DNA from: RGIG6374 sp045600965
GTDB taxonomy: Bacteria; Bacteroidota; Bacteroidia; Bacteroidales; UBA932
Assembly (NCBI GenBank): GCA_045600965.1
Contig: JAZRYW010000043.1
Coordinates: 44,474-108,473 of the forward strand
Length of the DNA: 64,000 nt
Direction of reading: 5' to 3'
The number at the start of each line of letters is the position of its first letter. The first letter of the stretch is position 1. This document shows positions 45,061 to 54,116 of this stretch, in pieces. The translations under genes were made by a program, and so were the position numbers. The notes under the pieces were generated by a model that did not search any database, had not been told where the DNA came from, and saw nothing but the letters and a program-made list of their open reading frames with translations.

Positions 45061-46212
45061 CTATTCGGCCACGCTGAAGGCGAAGGTGCAGTGGCTGTGG
45101 TATGTCATGCCGGGACGAAGCTCGGCTGAGGGCCAGTTGGGCTTGTTGGGGGAGTCGGGGAAGTGCTGGCTCTCGAGGCAGACGCCTGTGCGCTGCTCAT
45201 ATACGATGCCGTTCTTGCCCGTGAGAGTGCCGTCGAGGAAGTTGCCTGAATAGAACTGCACTCCGGGTTCGTCGGTATAGACTGTGAGAACGATGCCGTT
45301 GTCAGGGTTGGTGAGGATGGCCTGCTCGACTGTGATGTCGCCGGTGGTGTTGAAGCACCAGTTGTGGTCGAATCCGTTGCCGAACTTCACCTGTTCGAAA
45401 TCGAAGTTGGTGACATCGTCGCCGATGCGCTTGGGAGCGGTGAAGAAGTCCATAGGCGTTCCTTCCACAGCCACGATTTCACCGGTTGTCATATATGTGT
45501 CATCGACAGGGGTGAAACTTGACGAGTTGATCCAGAGGGTGTGGTCGAGAATGGTGTTGGAAGGATCGCCGGTGAGGTTGAAATACGAGTGGTTCGTCAT
45601 ATTGATGACGGTGGCCTTGTCGGTGGTCGCCTCGTATGCTATCTCTATGCGGTTGTCTTCGGTCAGGGTGTAGGTGACATATGCCTTGACGTTGCCGGGG
45701 AAGCTGTTGTCGCCGTCGGGGGAGTCGATGCAGAGCTTGAGGTGGGATGCGTCGGCTTCCACCATATCATAAACCTGATACTGCCAGCCGGTGGGACCGC
45801 CGTGGAGGCAGTGTCCGAAATTGTTCTGGGGCAGCTGGTACTCGACACCGTCGAGGGTTATGCGGCCCTGGTTGATGCGGTTGGCGTAGCGTCCGATAGC
45901 TGCGCCGAAGTCGGACTGGTTGTTCTCGGGGAAATAGTCCTGAACGCTGCCGAAGCCGAGAACGACGTCGTGATAGACATTTTCACGGTCGGGTACCCAG
46001 ATTGAGACTATTCGTCCACCGAAGTTGGTGATGCAGACCTCCATACCCGATTCGTTGGAAAGGGTGTAGAGAGCTGTGGCCTTGCCGTTGTACTCGGAAG
46101 CGAACTTCTGGGGGTCAAGCCCGGACCTGGTGAGCCCGGTTGAGGCCTTGGGTGAGCAGGCAACCATTGCCAGAGCGCCTGCTGCGAGAATAAGATTGAA
46201 GAATCCCTTCAT
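45061..46212 (-). CDS. galM: Aldose 1-epimerase lipoprotein
   Basis: 383 residues. Signal sequence with lipobox ending MVACSPK, so a periplasmic lipoprotein. GalM landmarks: NFGGRIVSIWVPD, GAAIGRYANRI, FGHCLHGGPTGWQYQ with catalytic His, INMTNHSYFNLTG, and GVQFYSGNFLDG with the C-terminal catalytic Glu block ICLESQHFPDSPN-like (VCLESQHFPDSPN). It interconverts alpha and beta sugar anomers, here probably supplying the form the symporter takes up. First gene of the ara operon. Confidence 0.94.
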   Translation of the reverse strand: MKGFFNLILAAGALAMVACSPKASTGLTRSGLDPQKFASEYNGKATALYTLSNESGMEVCITNFGGRIVSIWVPDRENVYHDVVLGFGSVQDYFPENNQSDFGAAIGRYANRINQGRITLDGVEYQLPQNNFGHCLHGGPTGWQYQVYDMVEADASHLKLCIDSPDGDNSFPGNVKAYVTYTLTEDNRIEIAYEATTDKATVINMTNHSYFNLTGDPSNTILDHTLWINSSSFTPVDDTYMTTGEIVAVEGTPMDFFTAPKRIGDDVTNFDFEQVKFGNGFDHNWCFNTTGDITVEQAILTNPDNGIVLTVYTDEPGVQFYSGNFLDGTLTGKNGIVYEQRTGVCLESQHFPDSPNKPNWPSAELRPGMTYHSHCTFAFSVAE

Positions 46213-46259
46213 TTTGATTGAATATTTGGTGATTGATTATGAATTTGCGTACAATCCCA

Positions 46260-46267
46260 CAAATATA
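46260..46267 (-). promoter_or_regulatory. Putative -7 box of the arabinose operon
   Basis: Minus-strand TATATTTG, 48 bases upstream of the galM ATG. No -33 box and no clear operator were found; the region upstream (46268-46303) is A/T-rich. The regulator gene is not in this window. Confidence 0.55.
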
Positions 46268-46303
46268 GCAATAAAATATGAAGAAAAAAGGCTTTATTCC
46301 GTA

Positions 46304-47251
46304 TTAATGTATATCTCGGTATGAGAACTTCTCCTGTACTGTTCCGTCGAGGAGTATCAGAACAAGAGGGAAACTGCCGTTGGTGATGGACAGGAATATG
46401 TCAGGCTCGAGAAATTCGAAAGCGACGCCTCCCATACCGTTCTCCTCGAGCCAAGCGGCTGCCCGGTCCCGGCGAAGGGGCGTGTCCTCACCGCCGAAGA
46501 TGACTGTGGTCGGGCCGTCTGTGAATTCTCCGCGCTTTCTGAGGACGGAAATTTTCTGAGCGGCCCTGCTGCAGTAAGGGCACTTCAGTGAGAAGAAACA
46601 GAGGGTGTGCCGGCCTTCGAAGATGTCCCCCTTCAGCGGAAACTCTCCGCGGTGCGTTTCAAGCGCGGATAGGTTGACTGTGGTCGAGCGCGCGTATCCT
46701 TCGTAATCCCAGTTGTCCGGAGGTGAGATTATGAATACGGCCGCCAAGGTCCCCGCTGCTGCAAGAACCGTCACGGTGCCCTGCCTTCTGAATTGAAGGG
46801 AGGGGCAGCCCCTTGAGAGGAAGAGCACCAGTCCTGTTGCCGCGTTCTTGGCAATCGACTGGAGCGGATTCATTTCGACAAGGTCTCCGAAACAGTTGCA
46901 GTTGCCGTTGTGCCCGGTCACCATAAGGACTGCAAGCAGCAGCGTGAATGCGGCAAGGACCAGAGCGCATACGATGCCTGCGAAGTGTTGCCTGCGGCCT
47001 GCGATGAGCCACAACCCGAGGAACATTTCAAAAGCGATCAACAGCCTGGACAGCAGGAAGGCCATCGGAAGGCTGAAAAGTCCGGACGAGAATACGTATA
47101 TTTCGAACGAATCTATCGAAACGAGTTTCGCTATGGATGAAAAAATGAAAAGCAGGCCCGTCAGGACCCGCATTGCAAAACGGAAACGCCCTCTCCCCGT
47201 GGAGAAGGCGTCCCTGTTTCCGCTACCCGTCAGAAGAGTTGGGGAGTGCAT
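46304..47251 (-). CDS. MauE/DoxX-type membrane protein with thioredoxin-like C-terminal domain
   Basis: About 315 residues if it starts at the ATG at 47251 (MHSPTLLTGSGNRDAF); ATG at 47173 (MRVLTGLLFIFSSIAK) is an alternative and would begin just at the first span. Four spans with the MauE-like loop HNGNCNCFGD, a fifth span after LFLSRGCPS, then a periplasmic thioredoxin-like domain with redox pair CPYC in FFSLKCPYCSRAAQKIS. Proteins of this build are thought to feed electrons to periplasmic disulfide targets. Its start overlaps the small Cys-rich lipoprotein gene, a plausible partner. Confidence 0.8.
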   Translation of the reverse strand: MHSPTLLTGSGNRDAFSTGRGRFRFAMRVLTGLLFIFSSIAKLVSIDSFEIYVFSSGLFSLPMAFLLSRLLIAFEMFLGLWLIAGRRQHFAGIVCALVLAAFTLLLAVLMVTGHNGNCNCFGDLVEMNPLQSIAKNAATGLVLFLSRGCPSLQFRRQGTVTVLAAAGTLAAVFIISPPDNWDYEGYARSTTVNLSALETHRGEFPLKGDIFEGRHTLCFFSLKCPYCSRAAQKISVLRKRGEFTDGPTTVIFGGEDTPLRRDRAAAWLEENGMGGVAFEFLEPDIFLSITNGSFPLVLILLDGTVQEKFSYRDIH

Positions 47252-47439
47252 TTGTACTTGGCTGAAATGCCTGCGATATTCACAGCGGTATTGTAGTCGC
47301 TGCACTTTTCTCCATCCCTGAGGGTCTGGGTTATTTCAACTGAATTCTCACCCACCGATGCTTTGCAATGGCAGGTCTTCGAGCAACCTGACAGTCCTGC
47401 GACTGACAGAATTGTGATGGCTAGCAATATTTTCTTCAT
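47230..47439 (-). CDS. Small Cys-rich lipoprotein
   Basis: 69 residues from the ATG at 47439 (MKKILLAITILSVAGLSGC), lipobox LSGC. The mature part is 51 residues with four further cysteines (CHCK, KCSDYN, KCTPQ). It ends 22 bases inside the start region of the MauE-like gene, so both are probably one operon. A redox partner or substrate of that protein is a reasonable guess. No family recognised. Confidence 0.75.
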   Translation of the reverse strand: MKKILLAITILSVAGLSGCSKTCHCKASVGENSVEITQTLRDGEKCSDYNTAVNIAGISAKYKCTPQLF

Positions 47440-47486
47440 TGTCATTGGTAGTTGGTTGCGTTGTCTGTGTTTCAAAATCTGTTCCG

Positions 47487-47494
47487 CAAATATA
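47487..47494 (-). promoter_or_regulatory. Putative -7 box of the lipoprotein/MauE operon
   Basis: Minus-strand TATATTTG, 48 bases before the ATG at 47439. It is divergent from the ffh promoter. Confidence 0.5.
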
Positions 47495-47506
47495 GCGAAA
47501 ATATAT

Positions 47507-47514
47507 TATCTTTG
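47507..47514 (+). promoter_or_regulatory. Putative -7 box of ffh
   Basis: TATCTTTG lies 44 bases before the ffh ATG. No -33 TTTG at the usual distance was seen. Confidence 0.5.
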
Positions 47515-47557
47515 CAGTCTAAACAGCTTCTAACAACGAAAAAACATATCACGCAAT

Positions 47558-48889
47558 ATGTTCGAGAATTTGGTCGACAGGCTCGAGAGTTCGCTCAAAC
47601 TCATCAAGGGCCAGGGAAAGATTACGGAAGTCAATATATCCGAGACGCTCAAAGAGGTCCGCAAGGCCCTGCTTGACGCCGACGTCAGCTACAAGACAGC
47701 CAAGCAGTTCTGTGACACCGTGAAGCAGAAGGCTCTTGGTCAGGACGTGCTCAAGGCCGTCCGTCCGGAGCAGCAGATGGTGAAGATCGTTCATGATGAA
47801 CTTGCCGAACTGATGGGGAGCGAGCACTCCGAAATCAATCTCAAGGGCAGCCCCGCCATAGTGCTGGTTGCGGGTCTTAACGGTTCCGGTAAGACCACGT
47901 TCTGCGGCAAGCTTGCCCTTAACGTCAGGAGCAAAAGAGGAATGCAGGTACTGCTTGCCGCCTGTGACACGTTCCGCCCCGCAGCTGTCGAGCAGTTGAA
48001 GACCCTCGGCGCACAGGTGGGTGTGCCCGTATATTCCGAGGACGGAGTCACTGACAACATACGCATAGCCCTGAACGCCATTGCCAAAGCGAAGGCGGAA
48101 GGATATCCCGTGGTCATCATAGACACCGCCGGACGTCTTGCCGTGGATGATGCCCTGATGGATGAGATATCCGCTCTGCACAAGGCGGTCAAGCCTTCGG
48201 AGACACTCTTTGTGGTGGATGCAATGACGGGTCAGGACGCAGTGGAGACAGCGAAGGCGTTCAATGAACGGCTCGATTATGACGGAGTCGTCCTCACCAA
48301 GATGGACGGTGACACCAGAGGCGGCGCCGCCCTATCCGTCAAGGCTGTTGTCGGCAAGCCCATCAAGTTTGTCAGCGCCGGCGAGAAGATGGAGGCTCTC
48401 GATATCTTCTACCCCAAGAGAATAGCAGACCGCATACTCGGTATGGGTGACGTGGTCTCGCTGGTTGAGAAGGCTCAGGAGCAGTTTGACGAGGAGCAGG
48501 CCCGCAGGCTCCACAAGAAGCTGGCCCGTGACCAGTATTCAATCCAGGACTTCTATGACCAGATACAGCAGATCAAGAAGATGGGCAACATAAAGGATCT
48601 GGCCTCAATGATACCCGGTATGGACAAGGCTCTGAGGGATGTTGATATGGACAATTCGTCGTTCAAGGGCATCGAAGCGATAATCCAGTCGATGACACAG
48701 GCCGAGCGTGACGATCCGTCAATCATAAACGGCAGCCGCCGCAAGAGGATTGCGGACGGTTCCGGCACGAGCATAGTCGAAGTCAACAGGCTTCTCAAGC
48801 AGTTCGAACAGACGCGGCGTGTGATGAAACAGGTATCCGGCACCAACAGAATGCAGCTGATGCGTCAGATGGCAAGAAAACGCAGGTAG
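47558..48889 (+). CDS. ffh: Signal recognition particle protein Ffh
   Basis: 443 residues. N domain, G domain with GLNGSGKTTFCGKLA, DTFRPAAVEQLK, DTAGRLAVDDALMDE and TKMDGDTRGGAALS, then the methionine-rich M domain (QIKKMGNIKDLASMIPGM, SGTNRMQLMRQMARKRR). It targets membrane proteins to the inner membrane with FtsY and 4.5S RNA. Ends four bases before the convergent trmD stop. Confidence 0.98.
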   Translation: MFENLVDRLESSLKLIKGQGKITEVNISETLKEVRKALLDADVSYKTAKQFCDTVKQKALGQDVLKAVRPEQQMVKIVHDELAELMGSEHSEINLKGSPAIVLVAGLNGSGKTTFCGKLALNVRSKRGMQVLLAACDTFRPAAVEQLKTLGAQVGVPVYSEDGVTDNIRIALNAIAKAKAEGYPVVIIDTAGRLAVDDALMDEISALHKAVKPSETLFVVDAMTGQDAVETAKAFNERLDYDGVVLTKMDGDTRGGAALSVKAVVGKPIKFVSAGEKMEALDIFYPKRIADRILGMGDVVSLVEKAQEQFDEEQARRLHKKLARDQYSIQDFYDQIQQIKKMGNIKDLASMIPGMDKALRDVDMDNSSFKGIEAIIQSMTQAERDDPSIINGSRRKRIADGSGTSIVEVNRLLKQFEQTRRVMKQVSGTNRMQLMRQMARKRR

Positions 48890-48893
48890 GAGA

Positions 48894-49577
48894 CTATTTC
48901 AGACTCTCCAGAAGTCCGGGCCTCAGCAGACGGGTGCGCTCAAGCGCCATTTCGTCCTGCCAGGCCCGGATTTTTTTTGGGTTTCCGCTCAAAAGGACCT
49001 CAGGCACCTTCCATCCGTTGAATTCGGCGGGACGTGTATATACCGGGGGAGCCAGAAGTCCGTCCTGGAAGGAGTCCGAAAGCGCGGATGTCTCGTCCCC
49101 CAGAGCTCCGGGGATGAGTCTGACCACTGCGTCCGTTATGATGGCGGCAGGAATTTCGCCGCCGCTCAGCACATAGTCGCCGATAGATATCTCCCTTGTT
49201 ATGAGATGCTCCCTGATGCGGTGGTCAATGCCCTTGTAGTGGCCGCAGAGTATGATGATGTTCTCCTTGCAGGAAAGTTCGTTGGCCATTCCCTGGTTGA
49301 GTATCTCCCCATCGGGGGCGGTGAAGATGATTTCATCGTATCGACGTTCCTTCTCCAGGCTGCTGATACAGTTGAATACGGGCTCGACCATCATCACCAT
49401 ACCGGCATCTCCTCCGAACGAATAGTCGTCGACCCGGCGGTAGTTGCCCAGGCCGTAGTCCCTCAGATTGTGGATATGTATTTCCACAAGGCCCTTGTCA
49501 CGGGCGCGTTTGACTATCGAATAGTTCAGCGGACTCTCCAGAAGTTCCGGAACGACTGTCAGTATATCTATCCTCAT
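48894..49577 (-). CDS. trmD: tRNA (guanine-N1)-methyltransferase
   Basis: 227 residues. SPOUT knot protein with [49 protein letters not shown] and [18 protein letters not shown]. It methylates G37 in tRNAs reading CNN and some other codons. Convergent with ffh, with only four bases between the stops and no terminator. Confidence 0.98.
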   Translation of the reverse strand: MRIDILTVVPELLESPLNYSIVKRARDKGLVEIHIHNLRDYGLGNYRRVDDYSFGGDAGMVMMVEPVFNCISSLEKERRYDEIIFTAPDGEILNQGMANELSCKENIIILCGHYKGIDHRIREHLITREISIGDYVLSGGEIPAAIITDAVVRLIPGALGDETSALSDSFQDGLLAPPVYTRPAEFNGWKVPEVLLSGNPKKIRAWQDEMALERTRLLRPGLLESLK

Positions 49578-49584
49578 AACGCCA

Positions 49585-49592
49585 CAAAAATA
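49585..49592 (-). promoter_or_regulatory. Putative -7 box of trmD
   Basis: Minus-strand TATTTTTG only 8 bases from the trmD ATG, so the transcript would have almost no leader. Confidence 0.4.
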
Positions 49593-49624
49593 CGAAAAAT
49601 GGGGACTTGATAAATAAAATTTGC

Positions 49625-49632
49625 TATATTTG
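49625..49632 (+). promoter_or_regulatory. Putative -7 box of the DUF349 gene
   Basis: TATATTTG lies 31 bases before the ATG at 49663. Confidence 0.55.
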
Positions 49633-49662
49633 TAAGTTATAACATCTAAAAAGATTCATTTT

Positions 49663-51549
49663 ATGAACGAAGAAATCAAAAACGTTGTTCCCGAGGAACA
49701 GCAAACTCCTGCCACTGAGCAGATCGGGGAAGTGCCCACACCCGAGACCACAGAATCCGCAACCGAAGAAGAAAAGAAGTCGATATTCGATGAAGTGATC
49801 GACTTTTCCGAGAAGAGCCTCAAGGAACTTGTGGACCTTTTCGAAAAGCTTCTTGGAGAAGAATCACAGCAGACCGTCTACAAGAATGCCGAAGCCATAA
49901 AGGCCGCATTCTACAAGGTTCTCAAGAAAGAGAAGGTGGCTTCCGGTTACGTCGACCCGGCCCTCGAGGGTCATACGGCTCAGGATGCGGTTGAAGCTGT
50001 GCCGGAAAATGCGGGGGAAGCGCAGGAGGAGATTTCCAACAACCCGTTCGCAGACATAGAGAAGGCATTCAAGTCGGTCTATTCAAGGTACAAGACTATC
50101 CGTGCCGACTATATCCAGAAGAGCGAGAAGCAGAAGGAGGAGAACTACGCTGCAAAGCAGGAAGTCATCGACCGCATCAAGGAACTTCTCGACAAGCAGG
50201 AGGACGTCAACCGCACCTTCCCCGAATTCCGCGCCCTGCAGGCGCAGTGGCGCAGCATAGGCTCCGTGCCACAGGGCAAGGCCGAGGCCATATATGAGAC
50301 CTATCAGCACTGCGTGGAGATGTTCTACGACTATGTCAAGATAAACAAGGAACTCCGTGACCTCGATTTCAAGAAGAACCTCGACGCCAAACTTGAACTC
50401 TGCCGCAAGGCGGAGGCCCTTTCGGACGAGGGCAACGTGGTGGAGGCTTTCAGAACTCTTCAGAAGCTTCACGACGAATGGAAGGAGTTCGGTCCGGTCG
50501 ACAGGGAGAACCGTGAATCCATCTGGGAACGCTTCAAGGCCGCCACAACCGTCATCAACAGGAAATATCAGGCATATTTTGACGGCAAGAAGGAGGAACA
50601 GAAGGAAAATCTCGTCAAGAAGACGGCTTTGTGCGAGAAAGTCGAGGCAATCGCCGAGTCCGAGATTCCCGATTCGACCAGGTGGAACGCTCTTTCCAAG
50701 GAAATAGAATCCATCCAGGCCGAATGGAAGAAGATAGGTTTCGCATCGAAGAAGGACAACCAGAAGATATATGACCGCTTCCGTGCCGCCTGCGACAGGT
50801 TCTTTGCCCGCAAGCGCGATTTCTATGTGGATTTCAAGAGCCAGATGCAGGATAACCTCGACAGGAAGATCGCTCTCTGTGAACAGGCTGAAGCTCTCAA
50901 GGACAGCACCGAATGGAAGAAGGTGACCGACGAGCTCATCGAACTCCAGAACAAGTGGAAGGAGATAGGTCCCGTTTCACGCAAGAAGTCAGAGGCTGTC
51001 TGGAAACGCTTCCGCGCAGCCTGCGACGAATTCTTTGCCAGCAAGGACAGGCATTTCGGCGGCAAGGACGAGGAGTTCCGCAACAATCTTGCTGCGAAAC
51101 TCGCTCTTGTAGAAGAAATCAAGGCCTGTGAAAACCCTGATGAGGAATCTATGAAGGACTTCCAGGAACGCTGGGCATCCATCGGCTTCGTTCCCTTCAA
51201 GGAAAAGGAGAAGGTTCAGACCGCTTACCGTGAGGCGATGTCGGAGAAGTTCGGTCAGGCCCTGTATGAAGAAAGACGCTCCGCACGCCGTCCTGCCGGA
51301 CGAGGCCGCCAGGACCGTCCCGAACGTCAGGACCGTGGTCCCCGCGGCGAGATGGACCGTCTGATGCAGCTCTTCAGCAGGAAGCAGCAGGAAATCTCGA
51401 CCTATGAGAACAATATGGGATTCTTCTCCAAATCCAAGAATGCCGAGGCATTCCTTGCCGACATAAACAAGAAGATAGAGGAGGCCAAGGCCGAACTGCT
51501 TGAGATAGAAGAAAAGATCAAGAATCTCGAATCACAAATTGAAGCATAG
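49663..51549 (+). CDS. DUF349 repeat protein
   Basis: 628 residues. An acidic N-terminus is followed by several helical DUF349 repeats, each with a W-K-x-I/x-G-x-V/A pattern: RALQAQWRSIGSVP, DEWKEFGPVDREN, AEWKKIGFASKKD, NKWKEIGPVSRKK and ERWASIGFVPFKE. The end is coiled coil. Function is unknown; the yidC gene 9 bases downstream suggests joint expression with membrane-protein insertion. Confidence 0.92.
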   Translation: MNEEIKNVVPEEQQTPATEQIGEVPTPETTESATEEEKKSIFDEVIDFSEKSLKELVDLFEKLLGEESQQTVYKNAEAIKAAFYKVLKKEKVASGYVDPALEGHTAQDAVEAVPENAGEAQEEISNNPFADIEKAFKSVYSRYKTIRADYIQKSEKQKEENYAAKQEVIDRIKELLDKQEDVNRTFPEFRALQAQWRSIGSVPQGKAEAIYETYQHCVEMFYDYVKINKELRDLDFKKNLDAKLELCRKAEALSDEGNVVEAFRTLQKLHDEWKEFGPVDRENRESIWERFKAATTVINRKYQAYFDGKKEEQKENLVKKTALCEKVEAIAESEIPDSTRWNALSKEIESIQAEWKKIGFASKKDNQKIYDRFRAACDRFFARKRDFYVDFKSQMQDNLDRKIALCEQAEALKDSTEWKKVTDELIELQNKWKEIGPVSRKKSEAVWKRFRAACDEFFASKDRHFGGKDEEFRNNLAAKLALVEEIKACENPDEESMKDFQERWASIGFVPFKEKEKVQTAYREAMSEKFGQALYEERRSARRPAGRGRQDRPERQDRGPRGEMDRLMQLFSRKQQEISTYENNMGFFSKSKNAEAFLADINKKIEEAKAELLEIEEKIKNLESQIEA

Positions 51550-51558
51550 GGGCGGAGA

Positions 51559-53424
51559 ATGAACGAAAAGAAAAGCAGTATAGTCGGTTTCGCGCTGATA
51601 GGGCTGGTACTTCTCGTATTCAGCTGGTACAATACCAAACAGTTTGAAAAACAACAGGCTGAAAGGCAGAGGATAGATTCGCTGGCACGCCTTGACAATG
51701 CGCTCAAGAGCGCCGAGGCTCTCTCCGAAGCGATTCAGCCCTCGTTTGAGGATGAAACGTCTGTCCCTGCCGACAATCCGATGGGGCTTCTCGATTCCCT
51801 TTCATCCCTCGAAGCGTCATACTGGACCATCGGCAATGACAGGCTCGAACTGACCTTCAGCACAAAGGGCGCGCAGATATCGTCCGCACGCATAAAGGAC
51901 TACTACACCTACGACAGCCTTCAGCTTCAGATGATACGCCCCGAGGGCAGTTCGTTCGACATAGAGTTCACCACCAAGGACTCCACCGTCAACCAGGCTG
52001 TCAACACCGCCGAACTCGGATTCGAAGTGGCCGACCATAATGACAGCACCCTCGTGATGAGGCTCAATTTCGCTCCCGGCTCATATTTCGAACGCATCTA
52101 CCGTCTTTCCGAAGGCAGCAACATCCTTCAGCAGGACATACGTTTCGTTGGGATGAAGGACCTTCTTCCCAGAAGCCAGTCCAAATTGAGAATGACCTGG
52201 AATGTGGTCATACCAAGGCTTGAAAAAGGCTACAAGAACGAACGACAGTATTCGAAGGTTGCATACCGGCTTCCCGGTTCGGCTGACGTTGAGGTGATAA
52301 CCAAAGGAAAGGATTACAGTCAGAAATCCTTAAACTCGCCGGTCAACTGGTTCGCGGTGAGCCAGCAGTTCTTCTCGGCAATCCTCATAGCGCCCGAGAA
52401 CTTCTCCTCTGTCAACCTTGCAGCCAAGTTCTTCATAGAGGATGACCCTTCCCGCAACCTCATGGCCTGCACGGCCGTTATGGAAGCCCCCATAGGAGAG
52501 AAGAGCGATGAAATCACCATTCCCCTGGAGATGTTCATCGGCCCCAACCAGTACTACCTGCTGAAGTCATACGACAGCGGTTTTGACAAACTTCTTCCAC
52601 TGGGTGGATGGCTCATCAGCTCTATCACGAAGTTCATCATCATCCCGCTGTTCAACTGGCTGCACAAGTCGATAGCGAGCTTCGGCCTGATCATACTCAT
52701 TATGACCTTGATACTCAAAACGGTCATAATGCCCTTGACGGTTAAGTCCTATTCGTCTTCGGCCAAGATGCGCGTCATCAAGCCCGAGGTTGACAAGATT
52801 AATGCAAGGTATCCCAAGCAGGAGGATGCAATGAAGCGCCAGCAGGCGACTATGGACCTCTACAGACGCTGCGGCATAAGTACACTCGGAGGCTGCCTCC
52901 CTATGCTCTTCCAGTTCCCTCTGCTCTGGGCGATGTTCCGCTTCTTCCCTGCGTCCATCGAACTTCGTCAGCAGTCCTTCCTCTGGGCGGACGACCTGAG
53001 CGCATTCGATTCGATTCTCGACTTCGGCTTCAGGATTCCACTCCTCGGTGACCATCTCTCGCTGTTCGCTCTGCTCTCGGCAGTCACGACCTTCATCTAT
53101 TCCAGGATAAGCTACCAGCAGACAGACACTTCGGCGATGCCCGGAATGAAGTTTATGACCGTGTGGTTCATGCCCATATTCATGTTCTTCATCTGCAACA
53201 ACCTCTCCGCAGGCCTCTGCTACTACTATTTCATCTCCAACCTGCTCACCATCCTCATAATGTGGATAATCCGCAAATGGTTCGTGGATGAGAAGAAGCT
53301 GCTTGCCGCAATGCAGGCCAAGGCGTCAAAGACTTCCGCAGCGCCGAAGAAAAAGAAATCGGCATGGCAGGAAAGGATTGAGGCGGCCTATAAGGAACAG
53401 CAGCGTATGGCCAACAAGCGATGA
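51559..53424 (+). CDS. yidC: Membrane protein insertase YidC
   Basis: 621 residues. N-terminal span, a large periplasmic beta domain (residues about 70-340), and a conserved five-span core with IITKFIIIPLFNWLHKS-like ITKFIIIPLFNWLHKSIASF, LKTVIMPLTVKSYSSSAKM, MFFICNNLSAGLCYYYFISN and a basic tail. It inserts and folds inner-membrane proteins together with SRP and Sec. It has a four-base ATGA overlap with the next gene. Confidence 0.97.
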   Translation: MNEKKSSIVGFALIGLVLLVFSWYNTKQFEKQQAERQRIDSLARLDNALKSAEALSEAIQPSFEDETSVPADNPMGLLDSLSSLEASYWTIGNDRLELTFSTKGAQISSARIKDYYTYDSLQLQMIRPEGSSFDIEFTTKDSTVNQAVNTAELGFEVADHNDSTLVMRLNFAPGSYFERIYRLSEGSNILQQDIRFVGMKDLLPRSQSKLRMTWNVVIPRLEKGYKNERQYSKVAYRLPGSADVEVITKGKDYSQKSLNSPVNWFAVSQQFFSAILIAPENFSSVNLAAKFFIEDDPSRNLMACTAVMEAPIGEKSDEITIPLEMFIGPNQYYLLKSYDSGFDKLLPLGGWLISSITKFIIIPLFNWLHKSIASFGLIILIMTLILKTVIMPLTVKSYSSSAKMRVIKPEVDKINARYPKQEDAMKRQQATMDLYRRCGISTLGGCLPMLFQFPLLWAMFRFFPASIELRQQSFLWADDLSAFDSILDFGFRIPLLGDHLSLFALLSAVTTFIYSRISYQQTDTSAMPGMKFMTVWFMPIFMFFICNNLSAGLCYYYFISNLLTILIMWIIRKWFVDEKKLLAAMQAKASKTSAAPKKKKSAWQERIEAAYKEQQRMANKR

Positions 53425-54101
53425 GCATACCGGACAACATACGATATTTCAATAATGAACTGCCACCGGACATAAATCTGGTGGCAGTTTCCAAATACCA
53501 TCCTGTAGAGGATATTCTTGCCGCATACGGGGCGGGGCAGAGGCTTTTCGGTGAGAGCCGTCCCCAGGAACTGCGACTGAAGGCCGAAACTCTCTCAGCC
53601 AAGGGCATTGATGATGTACAGTGGCATTTCATCGGCCGTCTGCAGAGCAACAAGATAAGAATGACCGTTCCCTACGCAAGCCTGATACATTCGGTGGACA
53701 GCCTTCCCCTGCTCGAAAGGATAGATTCTTCGGCGCGTTCATACGGAAAGGTGCAGGATGTTCTGCTTGAGGTGCATATAGCCTCGGAAACCGCGAAACA
53801 GGGATTCCCTCCGGATCAGGTCATCGAAGCGGTTCAAGGCATAAATTCAATGCGTCTGTCCAATGTCAGGGTCAGGGGCCTTATGGGAATGGCCTCATTC
53901 ACGGATGATACACTTCAAGTGGACAGGGAGTTCAAGCTTCTTTACAGCCTGTTCTCATCGATAAGGGGAATGTCGCTTTGCGATTCATTCGACATACTGT
54001 CGATGGGTATGACCAACGACTGGCGTACTGCCATAAAAAACGGTGCCACCCATATAAGGGTAGGCACCGCGATATTCGGAGAGAGGAGTTTTGTCCGTTA
54101 A
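53421..54101 (+). CDS. yggS: YggS-type pyridoxal-phosphate homeostasis protein
   Basis: 226 residues. PLP-binding Lys in LVAVSKYHPVEDI, GESRPQEL, HFIGRLQSNKI, and LSMGMTNDWRTAIKNGATHIRVG with the phosphate-binding GT. It holds and distributes PLP and affects amino-acid balance. Start overlaps yidC by ATGA. Confidence 0.95.
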   Translation: MSIPDNIRYFNNELPPDINLVAVSKYHPVEDILAAYGAGQRLFGESRPQELRLKAETLSAKGIDDVQWHFIGRLQSNKIRMTVPYASLIHSVDSLPLLERIDSSARSYGKVQDVLLEVHIASETAKQGFPPDQVIEAVQGINSMRLSNVRVRGLMGMASFTDDTLQVDREFKLLYSLFSSIRGMSLCDSFDILSMGMTNDWRTAIKNGATHIRVGTAIFGERSFVR

Positions 54102-54116
54102 TTCCAAGTGGAATTA
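54099..54116. promoter_or_regulatory. Perfect inverted repeat between yggS and lpxB stops
   Basis: TAATTCCA (54099-54106), two bases, TGGAATTA (54109-54116), filling the space between two convergent genes and including the yggS stop. It has no T-run. It may be a small bidirectional terminator or a protein site; uncertain. Confidence 0.4.

Noticed and set aside
39245..46267. Arabinose regulator or SusC/SusD genes in the arabinose region
   Set aside because: No AraR-type, AraC-type or SusC/D genes are present; the operon ends at its terminator and promoter.
48894..49620. T-run near 48970 as a terminator
   Set aside because: It lies inside trmD and has no stem.
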